Assembly (NCBI GenBank): GCA_023091665.1
Contig: JALJCQ010000001.1
Location: forward strand, 1,736,001 to 1,800,000
Source of the DNA: Pythium myriotylum
Taxonomy: Eukaryota > Oomycota > Peronosporomycetes > Pythiales > Pythiaceae
DNA length: 64,000 bases
Direction: 5' to 3'
Shown here: one piece after another, positions 18,850 through 30,984 of the stretch
How the letters are laid out: every line of letters begins with the position of its first letter
Numbering within the stretch: the first letter of the stretch is position 1
The notes under the pieces: model-generated
Told to the model about the DNA's origin: nothing
The model's database searches: none
Seen by the model: the letters and a program-made list of their open reading frames with translations, nothing else
Translations under genes and position numbers: made by a program

Positions 18850-21800
18850 GTTAGGAGCTGTGAACGGACGTAGCCATTATCATCACTTACTACTTCACCA
18901 TTCTCATAACGCCCAATGGTGCTTCGCCCCGCACACCAACAGTCAAACACCAGGTCCAAACCCCCTTCACTTCCCATAATGTACTTTACTCCAATGCGTT
19001 TTCGCGCCCAAACTCACTGGACTTATACAACCTCATTGACTGGAGTCAGTACGGACGCCGTGTTGTACAGTTGGGGGTTCAGATCAGGTCGTTTTGCAAC
19101 TTGTACTGCCCTAGCCCCATTCTGACAGTGTCACAAAAACCGATCAATGTTGTTCAGAACATTGATCGGTCTTATGACACTTGTCGAGACACTGACACAT
19201 CCTGGTTCGGATGTGCGGTGGTACGCCAATTCTCGATAACACATTGGCATGGTGAATGCAGACGTGTGCGTGAGTCCGAAGGAGGAGCTGGGTGGTGACG
19301 TCAGCAGCGGCGTCAGCAATAGGCCCCTTACAAAAAAAAGGCAAACAAACCATCTTGTTTTGCACGAAGGCATCGAGTCAGGAACAGGACCACGTACCGC
19401 TTTGATCCTGGTGACGACCTGCTGACTCACGAGGTGCCAGCACACAGACCCTACGTGCCGGAGCGTTGCGCTATAGGTGCAACGTGGGAGAACATTGTGA
19501 CCTCCGTAGACATAGCGTTGCGTTCTAGTACGATCGTTGACGGGCCGGGCCAACTTGCCGCGAGTGACTGAAGTTTCCCGTCTGCAACATGAACGTAGCC
19601 ATCGCAACGAGAGCGATGATAGTGAACAAGTGCGTTTTTTTTTTTTTTTTTAATGATTTTGGATGTTCGAGCAGAGCGGGTTGCGTGCCGTCGTGCAATT
19701 TCTCAAATGACATGGGATTGCTGTGCCAGCTCGAGTGCCTTGTGGAGAAGACGGTTGCACTCAATCCCTAACCTCGCCCTGTATTTATCCTTTTGGACGA
19801 AAACCTTTCTCGGCTAATGTTTTCGTTGGGCCAAATTTGACTCTATATTTGTATTGGAGAGGCCTTTTTCGAGCCATTTCATGTTGTCATCCACTATTTA
19901 AGTCGTAACTTACGACGTTGGGACCCCTCAAAGGTAGACGGCGTTTGAAGGTATTCCCTCGCTCTATCTCATCTCAGCGAGGGGTAGGGTAAGGACAACT
20001 CCGCTGTATCTCTGCTGTGGGGTTCATGTTGAGATAGCATGAGAGACCATCGAGGGGTGCTGTCCACCACCATGCTGTTCATCGGGACGAAGCTGTCTGT
20101 GGAGTGAGCACTTCGCGTTGTGTGGCTGGTCTTGGTCGCCGCTCGCCGCGATAAGAGACGGTTCGTGAAGATCATGCACGTTTTGCAAGCAGCGCATTGC
20201 TTTCGTCTGCGTGATCCGCAGTAGCCCGCAGTTGGAACGTCCAATGCATTAATGCGCATGAACGAAGATGCCGTGTCGATTTCTCGTTTTCGCTTTACCA
20301 GGGCGCAGTTGCATCTGCTGACGGACAAGCTATGACTCCCGGTTGATGGTGCCATCACTGGAGAACGTGATCGAGTTCCCCGGGTAGAGGCTCTTGCTCT
20401 CGTGTGCCGCGGGTGATCCGAAGCATGTAAGTTTTCATGATCTCGAGTGAGTTTAGACGGTCCGCAAGTGCTCGTAGTCGCATTATCCGAGCGACTGTTG
20501 CTCTTGTGTATAACAACCATCGCGAGCGTCTGTATATTAACGAACAGCTAATCCGTTCGTGAATGCTTTCCATGGACGAAGCGCGTTCACAACTCGAAAC
20601 AGAACAATGTCGTCAATCGCAGCAAACTTTTGGCATATTTTCTATCGTTTCTGCACTAGTACAACCGGCGGCGCGGACCCCGAGACATCATGCGCTGGGG
20701 CCAACTCCTCCTGGGATATTTCGATCATCGCGCTGCCTGTACTTGCTTCATCACCAGAGATATCGTCAGGATGGAGCTCCTCATAGTCGTTCACTGATTC
20801 AAAAGTCTTGACCACTGAGCGTGTTCTCGAACGAGAACGTAACATGCATTGTCGACTAGGTGCGGCGTAACTGGAGCTGAACTAAAATGTGATGTGTGCT
20901 TGCGAAAGTTTTGTTTCGACAACCGCTAGAGTTGGGTTTCACGTTGCAAATCATGTCTATCTGAAGGTGAAACCCAACTGAACGAGTTTTTGAAAGTTCT
21001 CTAAAGTCGAGCTAAAGGCGGGAAAGGTGGGCTTCTGGTGTAGTATAGTGAAATTGAATCTAAACGCCTCCGACAATTGATGCTAGGTGCTGCCATTGTT
21101 TGCAGTGGAGGACGCCTTCAAGCGAGAGGTCCCTAAGTGACGCCCTCTTCTCGTTCTCCACGCAGCCAAGAACCGAGAAATCCTATTCCACTGTTGCTGT
21201 GTTAAGAAACAGCGTTGCCAATCATCCATAGAACTTGGCCAGCTCCGGAGATTGATCTGACAAGCTCTGAGAGGACCAGGCGTCGTCGAATGTCCGAGGC
21301 GACTTTCTCGCGCAAGAGCAACACGTAGCTCGCTTTGGTCTACATATACCTCGGCAAGATACTTACGTTGTGGTGAATAGAGCCCAATTTCTAAAACCAA
21401 AACCCGCACCCGTTCCCGCACAGGGGATAAAAATACTCCAAAGCGTTTCTAAATCGATGCATGTGTGGAATGGCACCCGCAGATTTGAGCAAATGTGCGA
21501 ATGCAACCCGCACAACGTGCCAGGCTTCGAGCGCGAGACTTTCGATGGAAAAATGGCCCACAACCGCTTCTGTGCGCTGCTATAGAAATACACAGATGAC
21601 GACAAAGAGTCAGCGAGGCTGTCGGGTACGTCTGAAGAGTACAAGGAGAAACAGACCACCTCTCGGCTGTTGTTCGTGACCACGGGGGCCGCGAATACCG
21701 AGGAAGAAAAAAAATGGAAAGAGGACGACATCGCTGGCGGCGCTCCAGTCGCTGTTCATCGTCAGGCAGTTGTTTTCCCCTCAAAAAAGATGGTCCGATG

Positions 21801-22180
21801 CCGTTCGCGACGGTTCAAACCTTTGAACATCCTTTTCGCCCTGTTTATACGGGCTAAAGAGTGGAATCAGACCTGCACTTAGTCTCCCCGTCTGATCCTG
21901 ATCCACCAGATATCCTACCGGAATTGCTCCAATGACAATTGATATTGAAATGGTAAAGGTGATTTCGTGGAAAAGCACAAAATATTCTCACCTAGACAGT
22001 GGCCACGGGGTTAGAAGCGGTGTAATGGTGGTACCGAATATGTTATGGAATTCATGTCTGCCAAACGTCCTACCCGTAGTCCCCCAGGCCATGAGATCGG
22101 TGTCATTGATGGCGACGACGACAGAGTTTGTCATCTCGGTTGAACGCCATGGAAACGATAGCCGACATCCCACGCTGGGA

Positions 22181-22660
22181 TCAAGGGTAGCGGCGGATAG
22201 TGTCACGACCGTCCTTCGCTGTCTCCATCAGTGCAAACGAGCTCGTCAGGGCCACTGTAAAATGGACGTAGCTTATCGCAGTAGGATCGGATCTCACTGG
22301 CAACAGACTGACGTGCTCCCTTTGTGAGAATTTGCGAGAGAGAACTTCCTGGAGCCCCTCCAGATGAAAACACGGGTGGGCAGTGATAAAATCAGTCTCA
22401 AAGAGAAAGCCTTCGCTCGCCCAACGTGCTGCTCTTGCTGGTTGTAGTCTTGGTAGCACAATTCCATTCTCCTCGATTAACTTGTACCAATGTGTGACAT
22501 ACATAGGCGCCGATAGGCCGAGGACAGTCTTACCGTCTGTGACCTCGAGGCCGTAGGCGAACGCCACCACGATTGCGTCCCAGTACATATCCAGTGAAAC
22601 GGTCATAATGGTCGACTTGGGGCTATAGGTTTGATTGTCGTGCAGAAAAACGCCGGTCAC
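22181..22660 (-). CDS. Unidentified 159-codon ORF, array unit 3
   Basis: Same protein as in unit 1. Confidence 0.35.
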   Translation of the reverse strand: MTGVFLHDNQTYSPKSTIMTVSLDMYWDAIVVAFAYGLEVTDGKTVLGLSAPMYVTHWYKLIEENGIVLPRLQPARAARWASEGFLFETDFITAHPCFHLEGLQEVLSRKFSQREHVSLLPVRSDPTAISYVHFTVALTSSFALMETAKDGRDTIRRYP

Positions 22661-22814
22661 GTCGAATCAGTCCAGATATACTTTAACTCGTTAATTTGAT
22701 TGGCCTTGTCAGCCGAAAACATCTGTAAACGACAATAGAATTCTCACCAGAAGCATAAACCACCGCTACGCCAGTTCCCGCAACTCTTCAGTAGAGCCAC
22801 GTCGGTGAAAAGCG

Positions 22815-22887
22815 TATCAACGACCGGGATCGAACCGGTGACCTTCTGCGTGTAAAGCAGACGTGATAACCACTACACCACGCTGAC
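22815..22887 (-). tRNA. tRNA-Val (UAC), unit 3
   Basis: Cloverleaf unchanged, T-run terminator present. Confidence 0.93.
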
Positions 22888-23671
22888 GTTAGGAGCCGTG
22901 AACGGACGTAGCCATTATCATCACTTACTACTTCACCATTCTCATAACGCCCAATGGTGCTTCGCCCCGCACACCAACAGTCAAACACCAGGTCCAAACC
23001 CCCTTCACTTCCCATAATGTACTTTACTCCAATGCGTTTTCGCGCCCAAACTCACTGGACTTATACAACCTCATTGACTGGAGTCAGTACGGACGCCGTG
23101 TTGTACAGTTGGGGGTTCAGATCAGGTCGTTTTGCAACTTGTACTGCCCTAGCCCCATTCTGACAGTGTCACAAAAACCGATCAATGTTGTTCAGAACAT
23201 TGATCGGTCTTATGACACTTGTCGAGACACTGACACATCCTGGTTCGGATGTGCGGTGGTACGCCAATTCTCGATAACACATTGGCATGGTGAATGCAGA
23301 CGTGTGCGTGAGTCCGAAGGAGGAGCTGGGTGGTGACGTCAGCAGCGGCGTCAGCAATAGGCCCCTTACAAAAAAAAGGCAAACAAACCATCTTGTTTTG
23401 CACGAAGGCATCGAGTCAGGAACAGGACCACGTACCGCTTTGATCCTGGTGACGACCTGCTGACTCACGAGGTGCCAGCACACAGACCCTACGTGCCGGA
23501 GCGTTGCGCTATAGGTGCAACGTGGGAGAACATTGTGACCTCCGTAGACATAGCGTTGCGTTCTAGTACGATCGTTGACGGGCCGGGCCAACTTGCCGCG
23601 AGTGACTGAAGTTTCCCGTCTGCAACATGAACGTAGCCATCGCAACGAGAGCGATGATAGTGAACAAGTGC

Positions 23672-23713
<42 letters not shown>

Positions 23714-26239
23714 GATTTTGGATGTTCGAGCAGAGCGGGTTGCGTGCCGTCGTGCAATTTCTCAAATGACATGGGATTGCTGTGCCAGCTCGAGTGCCTT
23801 GTGGAGAAGACGGTTGCACTCAATCCCTAACCTCGCCCTGTATTTATCCTTTTGGACGAAAACCTTTCTCGGCTAATGTTTTCGTTGGGCCAAATTTGAC
23901 TCTATATTTGTATTGGAGAGGCCTTTTTCGAGCCATTTCATGTTGTCATCCACTATTTAAGTCGTAACTTACGACGTTGGGACCCCTCAAAGGTAGACGG
24001 CGTTTGAAGGTATTCCCTCGCTCTATCTCATCTCAGCGAGGGGTAGGGTAAGGACAACTCCGCTGTATCTCTGCTGTGGGGTTCATGTTGAGATAGCATG
24101 AGAGACCATCGAGGGGTGCTGTCCACCACCATGCTGTTCATCGGGACGAAGCTGTCTGTGGAGTGAGCACTTCGCGTTGTGTGGCTGGTCTTGGTCGCCG
24201 CTCGCCGCGATAAGAGACGGTTCGTGAAGATCATGCACGTTTTGCAAGCAGCGCATTGCTTTCGTCTGCGTGATCCGCAGTAGCCCGCAGTTGGAACGTC
24301 CAATGCATTAATGCGCATGAACGAAGATGCCGTGTCGATTTCTCGTTTTCGCTTTACCAGGGCGCAGTTGCATCTGCTGACGGACAAGCTATGACTCCCG
24401 GTTGATGGTGCCATCACTGGAGAACGTGATCGAGTTCCCCGGGTAGAGGCTCTTGCTCTCGTGTGCCGCGGGTGATCCGAAGCATGTAAGTTTTCATGAT
24501 CTCGAGTGAGTTTAGACGGTCCGCAAGTGCTCGTAGTCGCATTATCCGAGCGACTGTTGCTCTTGTGTATAACAACCATCGCGAGCGTCTGTATATTAAC
24601 GAACAGCTAATCCGTTCGTGAATGCTTTCCATGGACGAAGCGCGTTCACAACTCGAAACAGAACAATGTCGTCAATCGCAGCAAACTTTTGGCATATTTT
24701 CTATCGTTTCTGCACTAGTACAACCGGCGGCGCGGACCCCGAGACATCATGCGCTGGGGCCAACTCCTCCTGGGATATTTCGATCATCGCGCTGCCTGTA
24801 CTTGCTTCATCACCAGAGATATCGTCAGGATGGAGCTCCTCATAGTCGTTCACTGATTCAAAAGTCTTGACCACTGAGCGTGTTCTCGAACGAGAACGTA
24901 ACATGCATTGTCGACTAGGTGCGGCGTAACTGGAGCTGAACTAAAATGTGATGTGTGCTTGCGAAAGTTTTGTTTCGACAACCGCTAGAGTTGGGTTTCA
25001 CGTTGCAAATCATGTCTATCTGAAGGTGAAACCCAACTGAACGAGTTTTTGAAAGTTCTCTAAAGTCGAGCTAAAGGCGGGAAAGGTGGGCTTCTGGTGT
25101 AGTATAGTGAAATTGAATCTAAACGCCTCCGACAATTGATGCTAGGTGCTGCCATTGTTTGCAGTGGAGGACGCCTTCAAGCGAGAGGTCCCTAAGTGAC
25201 GCCCTCTTCTCGTTCTCCACGCAGCCAAGAACCGAGAAATCCTATTCCACTGTTGCTGTGTTAAGAAACAGCGTTGCCAATCATCCATAGAACTTGGCCA
25301 GCTCCGGAGATTGATCTGACAAGCTCTGAGAGGACCAGGCGTCGTCGAATGTCCGAGGCGACTTTCTCGCGCAAGAGCAACACGTAGCTCGCTTTGGTCT
25401 ACATATACCTCGGCAAGATACTTACGTTGTGGTGAATAGAGCCCAATTTCTAAAACCAAAACCCGCACCCGTTCCCGCACAGGGGATAAAAATACTCCAA
25501 AGCGTTTCTAAATCGATGCATGTGTGGAATGGCACCCGCAGATTTGAGCAAATGTGCGAATGCAACCCGCACAACGTGCCAGGCTTCGAGCGCGAGACTT
25601 TCGATGGAAAAATGGCCCACAACCGCTTCTGTGCGCTGCTATAGAAATACACAGATGACGACAAAGAGTCAGCGAGGCTGTCGGGTACGTCTGAAGAGTA
25701 CAAGGAGAAACAGACCACCTCTCGGCTGTTGTTCGTGACCACGGGGGCCGCGAATACCGAGGAAGAAAAAAAATGGAAAGAGGACGACATCGCTGGCGGC
25801 GCTCCAGTCGCTGTTCATCGTCAGGCAGTTGTTTTCCCCTCAAAAAAGATGGTCCGATGCCGTTCGCGACGGTTCAAACCTTTGAACATCCTTTTCGCCC
25901 TGTTTATACGGGCTAAAGAGTGGAATCAGACCTGCACTTAGTCTCCCCGTCTGATCCTGATCCACCAGATATCCTACCGGAATTGCTCCAATGACAATTG
26001 ATATTGAAATGGTAAAGGTGATTTCGTGGAAAAGCACAAAATATTCTCACCTAGACAGTGGCCACGGGGTTAGAAGCGGTGTAATGGTGGTACCGAATAT
26101 GTTATGGAATTCATGTCTGCCAAACGTCCTACCCGTAGTCCCCCAGGCCATGAGATCGGTGTCATTGATGGCGACGACGACAGAGTTTGTCATCTCGGTT
26201 GAACGCCATGGAAACGATAGCCGACATCCCACGCTGGGA

Positions 26240-26719
26240 TCAAGGGTAGCGGCGGATAGTGTCACGACCGTCCTTCGCTGTCTCCATCAGTGCAAACGAG
26301 CTCGTCAGGGCCACTGTAAAATGGACGTAGCTTATCGCAGTAGGATCGGATCTCACTGGCAACAGACTGACGTGCTCCCTTTGTGAGAATTTGCGAGAGA
26401 GAACTTCCTGGAGCCCCTCCAGATGAAAACACGGGTGGGCAGTGATAAAATCAGTCTCAAAGAGAAAGCCTTCGCTCGCCCAACGTGCTGCTCTTGCTGG
26501 TTGTAGTCTTGGTAGCACAATTCCATTCTCCTCGATTAACTTGTACCAATGTGTGACATACATAGGCGCCGATAGGCCGAGGACAGTCTTACCGTCTGTG
26601 ACCTCGAGGCCGTAGGCGAACGCCACCACGATTGCGTCCCAGTACATATCCAGTGAAACGGTCATAATGGTCGACTTGGGGCTATAGGTTTGATTGTCGT
26701 GCAGAAAAACGCCGGTCAC
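26240..26719 (-). CDS. Unidentified 159-codon ORF, array unit 4
   Basis: Same protein as in unit 1. Confidence 0.35.
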   Translation of the reverse strand: MTGVFLHDNQTYSPKSTIMTVSLDMYWDAIVVAFAYGLEVTDGKTVLGLSAPMYVTHWYKLIEENGIVLPRLQPARAARWASEGFLFETDFITAHPCFHLEGLQEVLSRKFSQREHVSLLPVRSDPTAISYVHFTVALTSSFALMETAKDGRDTIRRYP

Positions 26720-26873
26720 GTCGAATCAGTCCAGATATACTTTAACTCGTTAATTTGATTGGCCTTGTCAGCCGAAAACATCTGTAAACGACAATAGAAT
26801 TCTCACCAGAAGCATAAACCACCGCTACGCCAGTTCCCGCAACTCTTCAGTAGAGCCACGTCGGTGAAAAGCG

Positions 26874-26946
26874 TATCAACGACCGGGATCGAACCGGTGA
26901 CCTTCTGCGTGTAAAGCAGACGTGATAACCACTACACCACGCTGAC
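26874..26946 (-). tRNA. tRNA-Val (UAC), unit 4
   Basis: Cloverleaf unchanged. Confidence 0.93.
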
Positions 26947-29900
26947 GTTAGGAGCCGTGAACGGACGTAGCCATTATCATCACTTACTACTTCACCATTC
27001 TCATAACGCCCAATGGTGCTTCGCCCCGCACACCAACAGTCAAACACCAGGTCCAAACCCCCTTCACTTCCCATAATGTACTTTACTCCAATGCGTTTTC
27101 GCGCCCAAACTCACTGGACTTATACAACCTCATTGACTGGAGTCAGTACGGACGCCGTGTTGTACAGTTGGGGGTTCAGATCAGGTCGTTTTGCAACTTG
27201 TACTGCCCTAGCCCCATTCTGACAGTGTCACAAAAACCGATCAATGTTGTTCAGAACATTGATCGGTCTTATGACACTTGTCGAGACACTGACACATCCT
27301 GGTTCGGATGTGCGGTGGTACGCCAATTCTCGATAACACATTGGCATGGTGAATGCAGACGTGTGCGTGAGTCCGAAGGAGGAGCTGGGTGGTGACGTCA
27401 GCAGCGGCGTCAGCAATAGGCCCCTTACAAAAAAAAGGCAAACAAACCATCTTGTTTTGCACGAAGGCATCGAGTCAGGAACAGGACCACGTACCGCTTT
27501 GATCCTGGTGACGACCTGCTGACTCACGAGGTGCCAGCACACAGACCCTACGTGCCGGAGCGTTGCGCTATAGGTGCAACGTGGGAGAACATTGTGACCT
27601 CCGTAGACATAGCGTTGCGTTCTAGTACGATCGTTGACGGGCCGGGCCAACTTGCCGCGAGTGACTGAAGTTTCCCGTCTGCAACATGAACGTAGCCATC
27701 GCAACGAGAGCGATGATAGTGAACAAGTGCGTTTTTTTTTTTTTTTTTAATGATTTTGGATGTTCGAGCAGAGCGGGTTGCGTGCCGTCGTGCAATTTCT
27801 CAAATGACATGGGATTGCTGTGCCAGCTCGAGTGCCTTGTGGAGAAGACGGTTGCACTCAATCCCTAACCTCGCCCTGTATTTATCCTTTTGGACGAAAA
27901 CCTTTCTCGGCTAATGTTTTCGTTGGGCCAAATTTGACTCTATATTTGTATTGGAGAGGCCTTTTTCGAGCCATTTCATGTTGTCATCCACTATTTAAGT
28001 CGTAACTTACGACGTTGGGACCCCTCAAAGGTAGACGGCGTTTGAAGGTATTCCCTCGCTCTATCTCATCTCAGCGAGGGGTAGGGTAAGGACAACTCCG
28101 CTGTATCTCTGCTGTGGGGTTCATGTTGAGATAGCATGAGAGACCATCGAGGGGTGCTGTCCACCACCATGCTGTTCATCGGGACGAAGCTGTCTGTGGA
28201 GTGAGCACTTCGCGTTGTGTGGCTGGTCTTGGTCGCCGCTCGCCGCGATAAGAGACGGTTCGTGAAGATCATGCACGTTTTGCAAGCAGCGCATTGCTTT
28301 CGTCTGCGTGATCCGCAGTAGCCCGCAGTTGGAACGTCCAATGCATTAATGCGCATGAACGAAGATGCCGTGTCGATTTCTCGTTTTCGCTTTACCAGGG
28401 CGCAGTTGCATCTGCTGACGGACAAGCTATGACTCCCGGTTGATGGTGCCATCACTGGAGAACGTGATCGAGTTCCCCGGGTAGAGGCTCTTGCTCTCGT
28501 GTGCCGCGGGTGATCCGAAGCATGTAAGTTTTCATGATCTCGAGTGAGTTTAGACGGTCCGCAAGTGCTCGTAGTCGCATTATCCGAGCGACTGTTGCTC
28601 TTGTGTATAACAACCATCGCGAGCGTCTGTATATTAACGAACAGCTAATCCGTTCGTGAATGCTTTCCATGGACGAAGCGCGTTCACAACTCGAAACAGA
28701 ACAATGTCGTCAATCGCAGCAAACTTTTGGCATATTTTCTATCGTTTCTGCACTAGTACAACCGGCGGCGCGGACCCCGAGACATCATGCGCTGGGGCCA
28801 ACTCCTCCTGGGATATTTCGATCATCGCGCTGCCTGTACTTGCTTCATCACCAGAGATATCGTCAGGATGGAGCTCCTCATAGTCGTTCACTGATTCAAA
28901 AGTCTTGACCACTGAGCGTGTTCTCGAACGAGAACGTAACATGCATTGTCGACTAGGTGCGGCGTAACTGGAGCTGAACTAAAATGTGATGTGTGCTTGC
29001 GAAAGTTTTGTTTCGACAACCGCTAGAGTTGGGTTTCACGTTGCAAATCATGTCTATCTGAAGGTGAAACCCAACTGAACGAGTTTTTGAAAGTTCTCTA
29101 AAGTCGAGCTAAAGGCGGGAAAGGTGGGCTTCTGGTGTAGTATAGTGAAATTGAATCTAAACGCCTCCGACAATTGATGCTAGGTGCTGCCATTGTTTGC
29201 AGTGGAGGACGCCTTCAAGCGAGAGGTCCCTAAGTGACGCCCTCTTCTCGTTCTCCACGCAGCCAAGAACCGAGAAATCCTATTCCACTGTTGCTGTGTT
29301 AAGAAACAGCGTTGCCAATCATCCATAGAACTTGGCCAGCTCCGGAGATTGATCTGACAAGCTCTGAGAGGACCAGGCGTCGTCGAATGTCCGAGGCGAC
29401 TTTCTCGCGCAAGAGCAACACGTAGCTCGCTTTGGTCTACATATACCTCGGCAAGATACTTACGTTGTGGTGAATAGAGCCCAATTTCTAAAACCAAAAC
29501 CCGCACCCGTTCCCGCACAGGGGATAAAAATACTCCAAAGCGTTTCTAAATCGATGCATGTGTGGAATGGCACCCGCAGATTTGAGCAAATGTGCGAATG
29601 CAACCCGCACAACGTGCCAGGCTTCGAGCGCGAGACTTTCGATGGAAAAATGGCCCACAACCGCTTCTGTGCGCTGCTATAGAAATACACAGATGACGAC
29701 AAAGAGTCAGCGAGGCTGTCGGGTACGTCTGAAGAGTACAAGGAGAAACAGACCACCTCTCGGCTGTTGTTCGTGACCACGGGGGCCGCGAATACCGAGG
29801 AAGAAAAAAAATGGAAAGAGGACGACATCGCTGGCGGCGCTCCAGTCGCTGTTCATCGTCAGGCAGTTGTTTTCCCCTCAAAAAAGATGGTCCGATGCCG

Positions 29901-30277
29901 TTCGCGACGGTTCAAACCTTTGAACATCCTTTTCGCCCTGTTTATACGGGCTAAAGAGTGGAATCAGACCTGCACTTAGTCTCCCCGTCTGATCCTGATC
30001 CACCAGATATCCTACCGGAATTGCTCCAATGACAATTGATATTGAAATGGTAAAGGTGATTTCGTGGAAAAGCACAAAATATTCTCACCTAGACAGTGGC
30101 CACGGGGTTAGAAGCGGTGTAATGGTGGTACCGAATATGTTATGGAATTCATGTCTGCCAAACGTCCTACCCGTAGTCCCCCAGGCCATGAGATCGGTGT
30201 CATTGATGGCGACGACGACAGAGTTTGTCATCTCGGTTGAACGCCATGGAAACGATAGCCGACATCCCACGCTGGGA

Positions 30278-30757
30278 TCAAGGGTAGCGGCGGATAGTGT
30301 CACGACCGTCCTTCGCTGTCTCCATCAGTGCAAACGAGCTCGTCAGGGCCACTGTAAAATGGACGTAGCTTATCGCAGTAGGATCGGATCTCACTGGCAA
30401 CAGACTGACGTGCTCCCTTTGTGAGAATTTGCGAGAGAGAACTTCCTGGAGCCCCTCCAGATGAAAACACGGGTGGGCAGTGATAAAATCAGTCTCAAAG
30501 AGAAAGCCTTCGCTCGCCCAACGTGCTGCTCTTGCTGGTTGTAGTCTTGGTAGCACAATTCCATTCTCCTCGATTAACTTGTACCAATGTGTGACATACA
30601 TAGGCGCCGATAGGCCGAGGACAGTCTTACCGTCTGTGACCTCGAGGCCGTAGGCGAACGCCACCACGATTGCGTCCCAGTACATATCCAGTGAAACGGT
30701 CATAATGGTCGACTTGGGGCTATAGGTTTGATTGTCGTGCAGAAAAACGCCGGTCAC
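30278..30757 (-). CDS. Unidentified 159-codon ORF, array unit 5
   Basis: Same protein as in unit 1. Confidence 0.35.
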   Translation of the reverse strand: MTGVFLHDNQTYSPKSTIMTVSLDMYWDAIVVAFAYGLEVTDGKTVLGLSAPMYVTHWYKLIEENGIVLPRLQPARAARWASEGFLFETDFITAHPCFHLEGLQEVLSRKFSQREHVSLLPVRSDPTAISYVHFTVALTSSFALMETAKDGRDTIRRYP

Positions 30758-30911
30758 GTCGAATCAGTCCAGATATACTTTAACTCGTTAATTTGATTGG
30801 CCTTGTCAGCCGAAAACATCTGTAAACGACAATAGAATTCTCACCAGAAGCATAAACCACCGCTACGCCAGTTCCCGCAACTCTTCAGTAGAGCCACGTC
30901 GGTGAAAAGCG

Positions 30912-30984
30912 TATCAACGACCGGGATCGAACCGGTGACCTTCTGCGTGTAAAGCAGACGTGATAACCACTACACCACGCTGAC
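30912..30984 (-). tRNA. tRNA-Val (UAC), unit 5
   Basis: Cloverleaf unchanged. Confidence 0.93.

Larger units (their letters stand above)
17671..21708 (+). repeat. Array unit 2
   Basis: 4,038 bp. Carries a private C-to-T change near 18860 (GAGCTGTGAAC) just outside the tRNA gene, absent from units 1 and 5. Confidence 0.95.
21709..25767 (+). repeat. Array unit 3 (long poly-T)
   Basis: 4,059 bp; the extra 21 bp are all in the poly-T tract, 38 nt at 23673-23710. Confidence 0.95.
25768..29805 (+). repeat. Array unit 4
   Basis: 4,038 bp with a 17-nt poly-T tract. Confidence 0.95.
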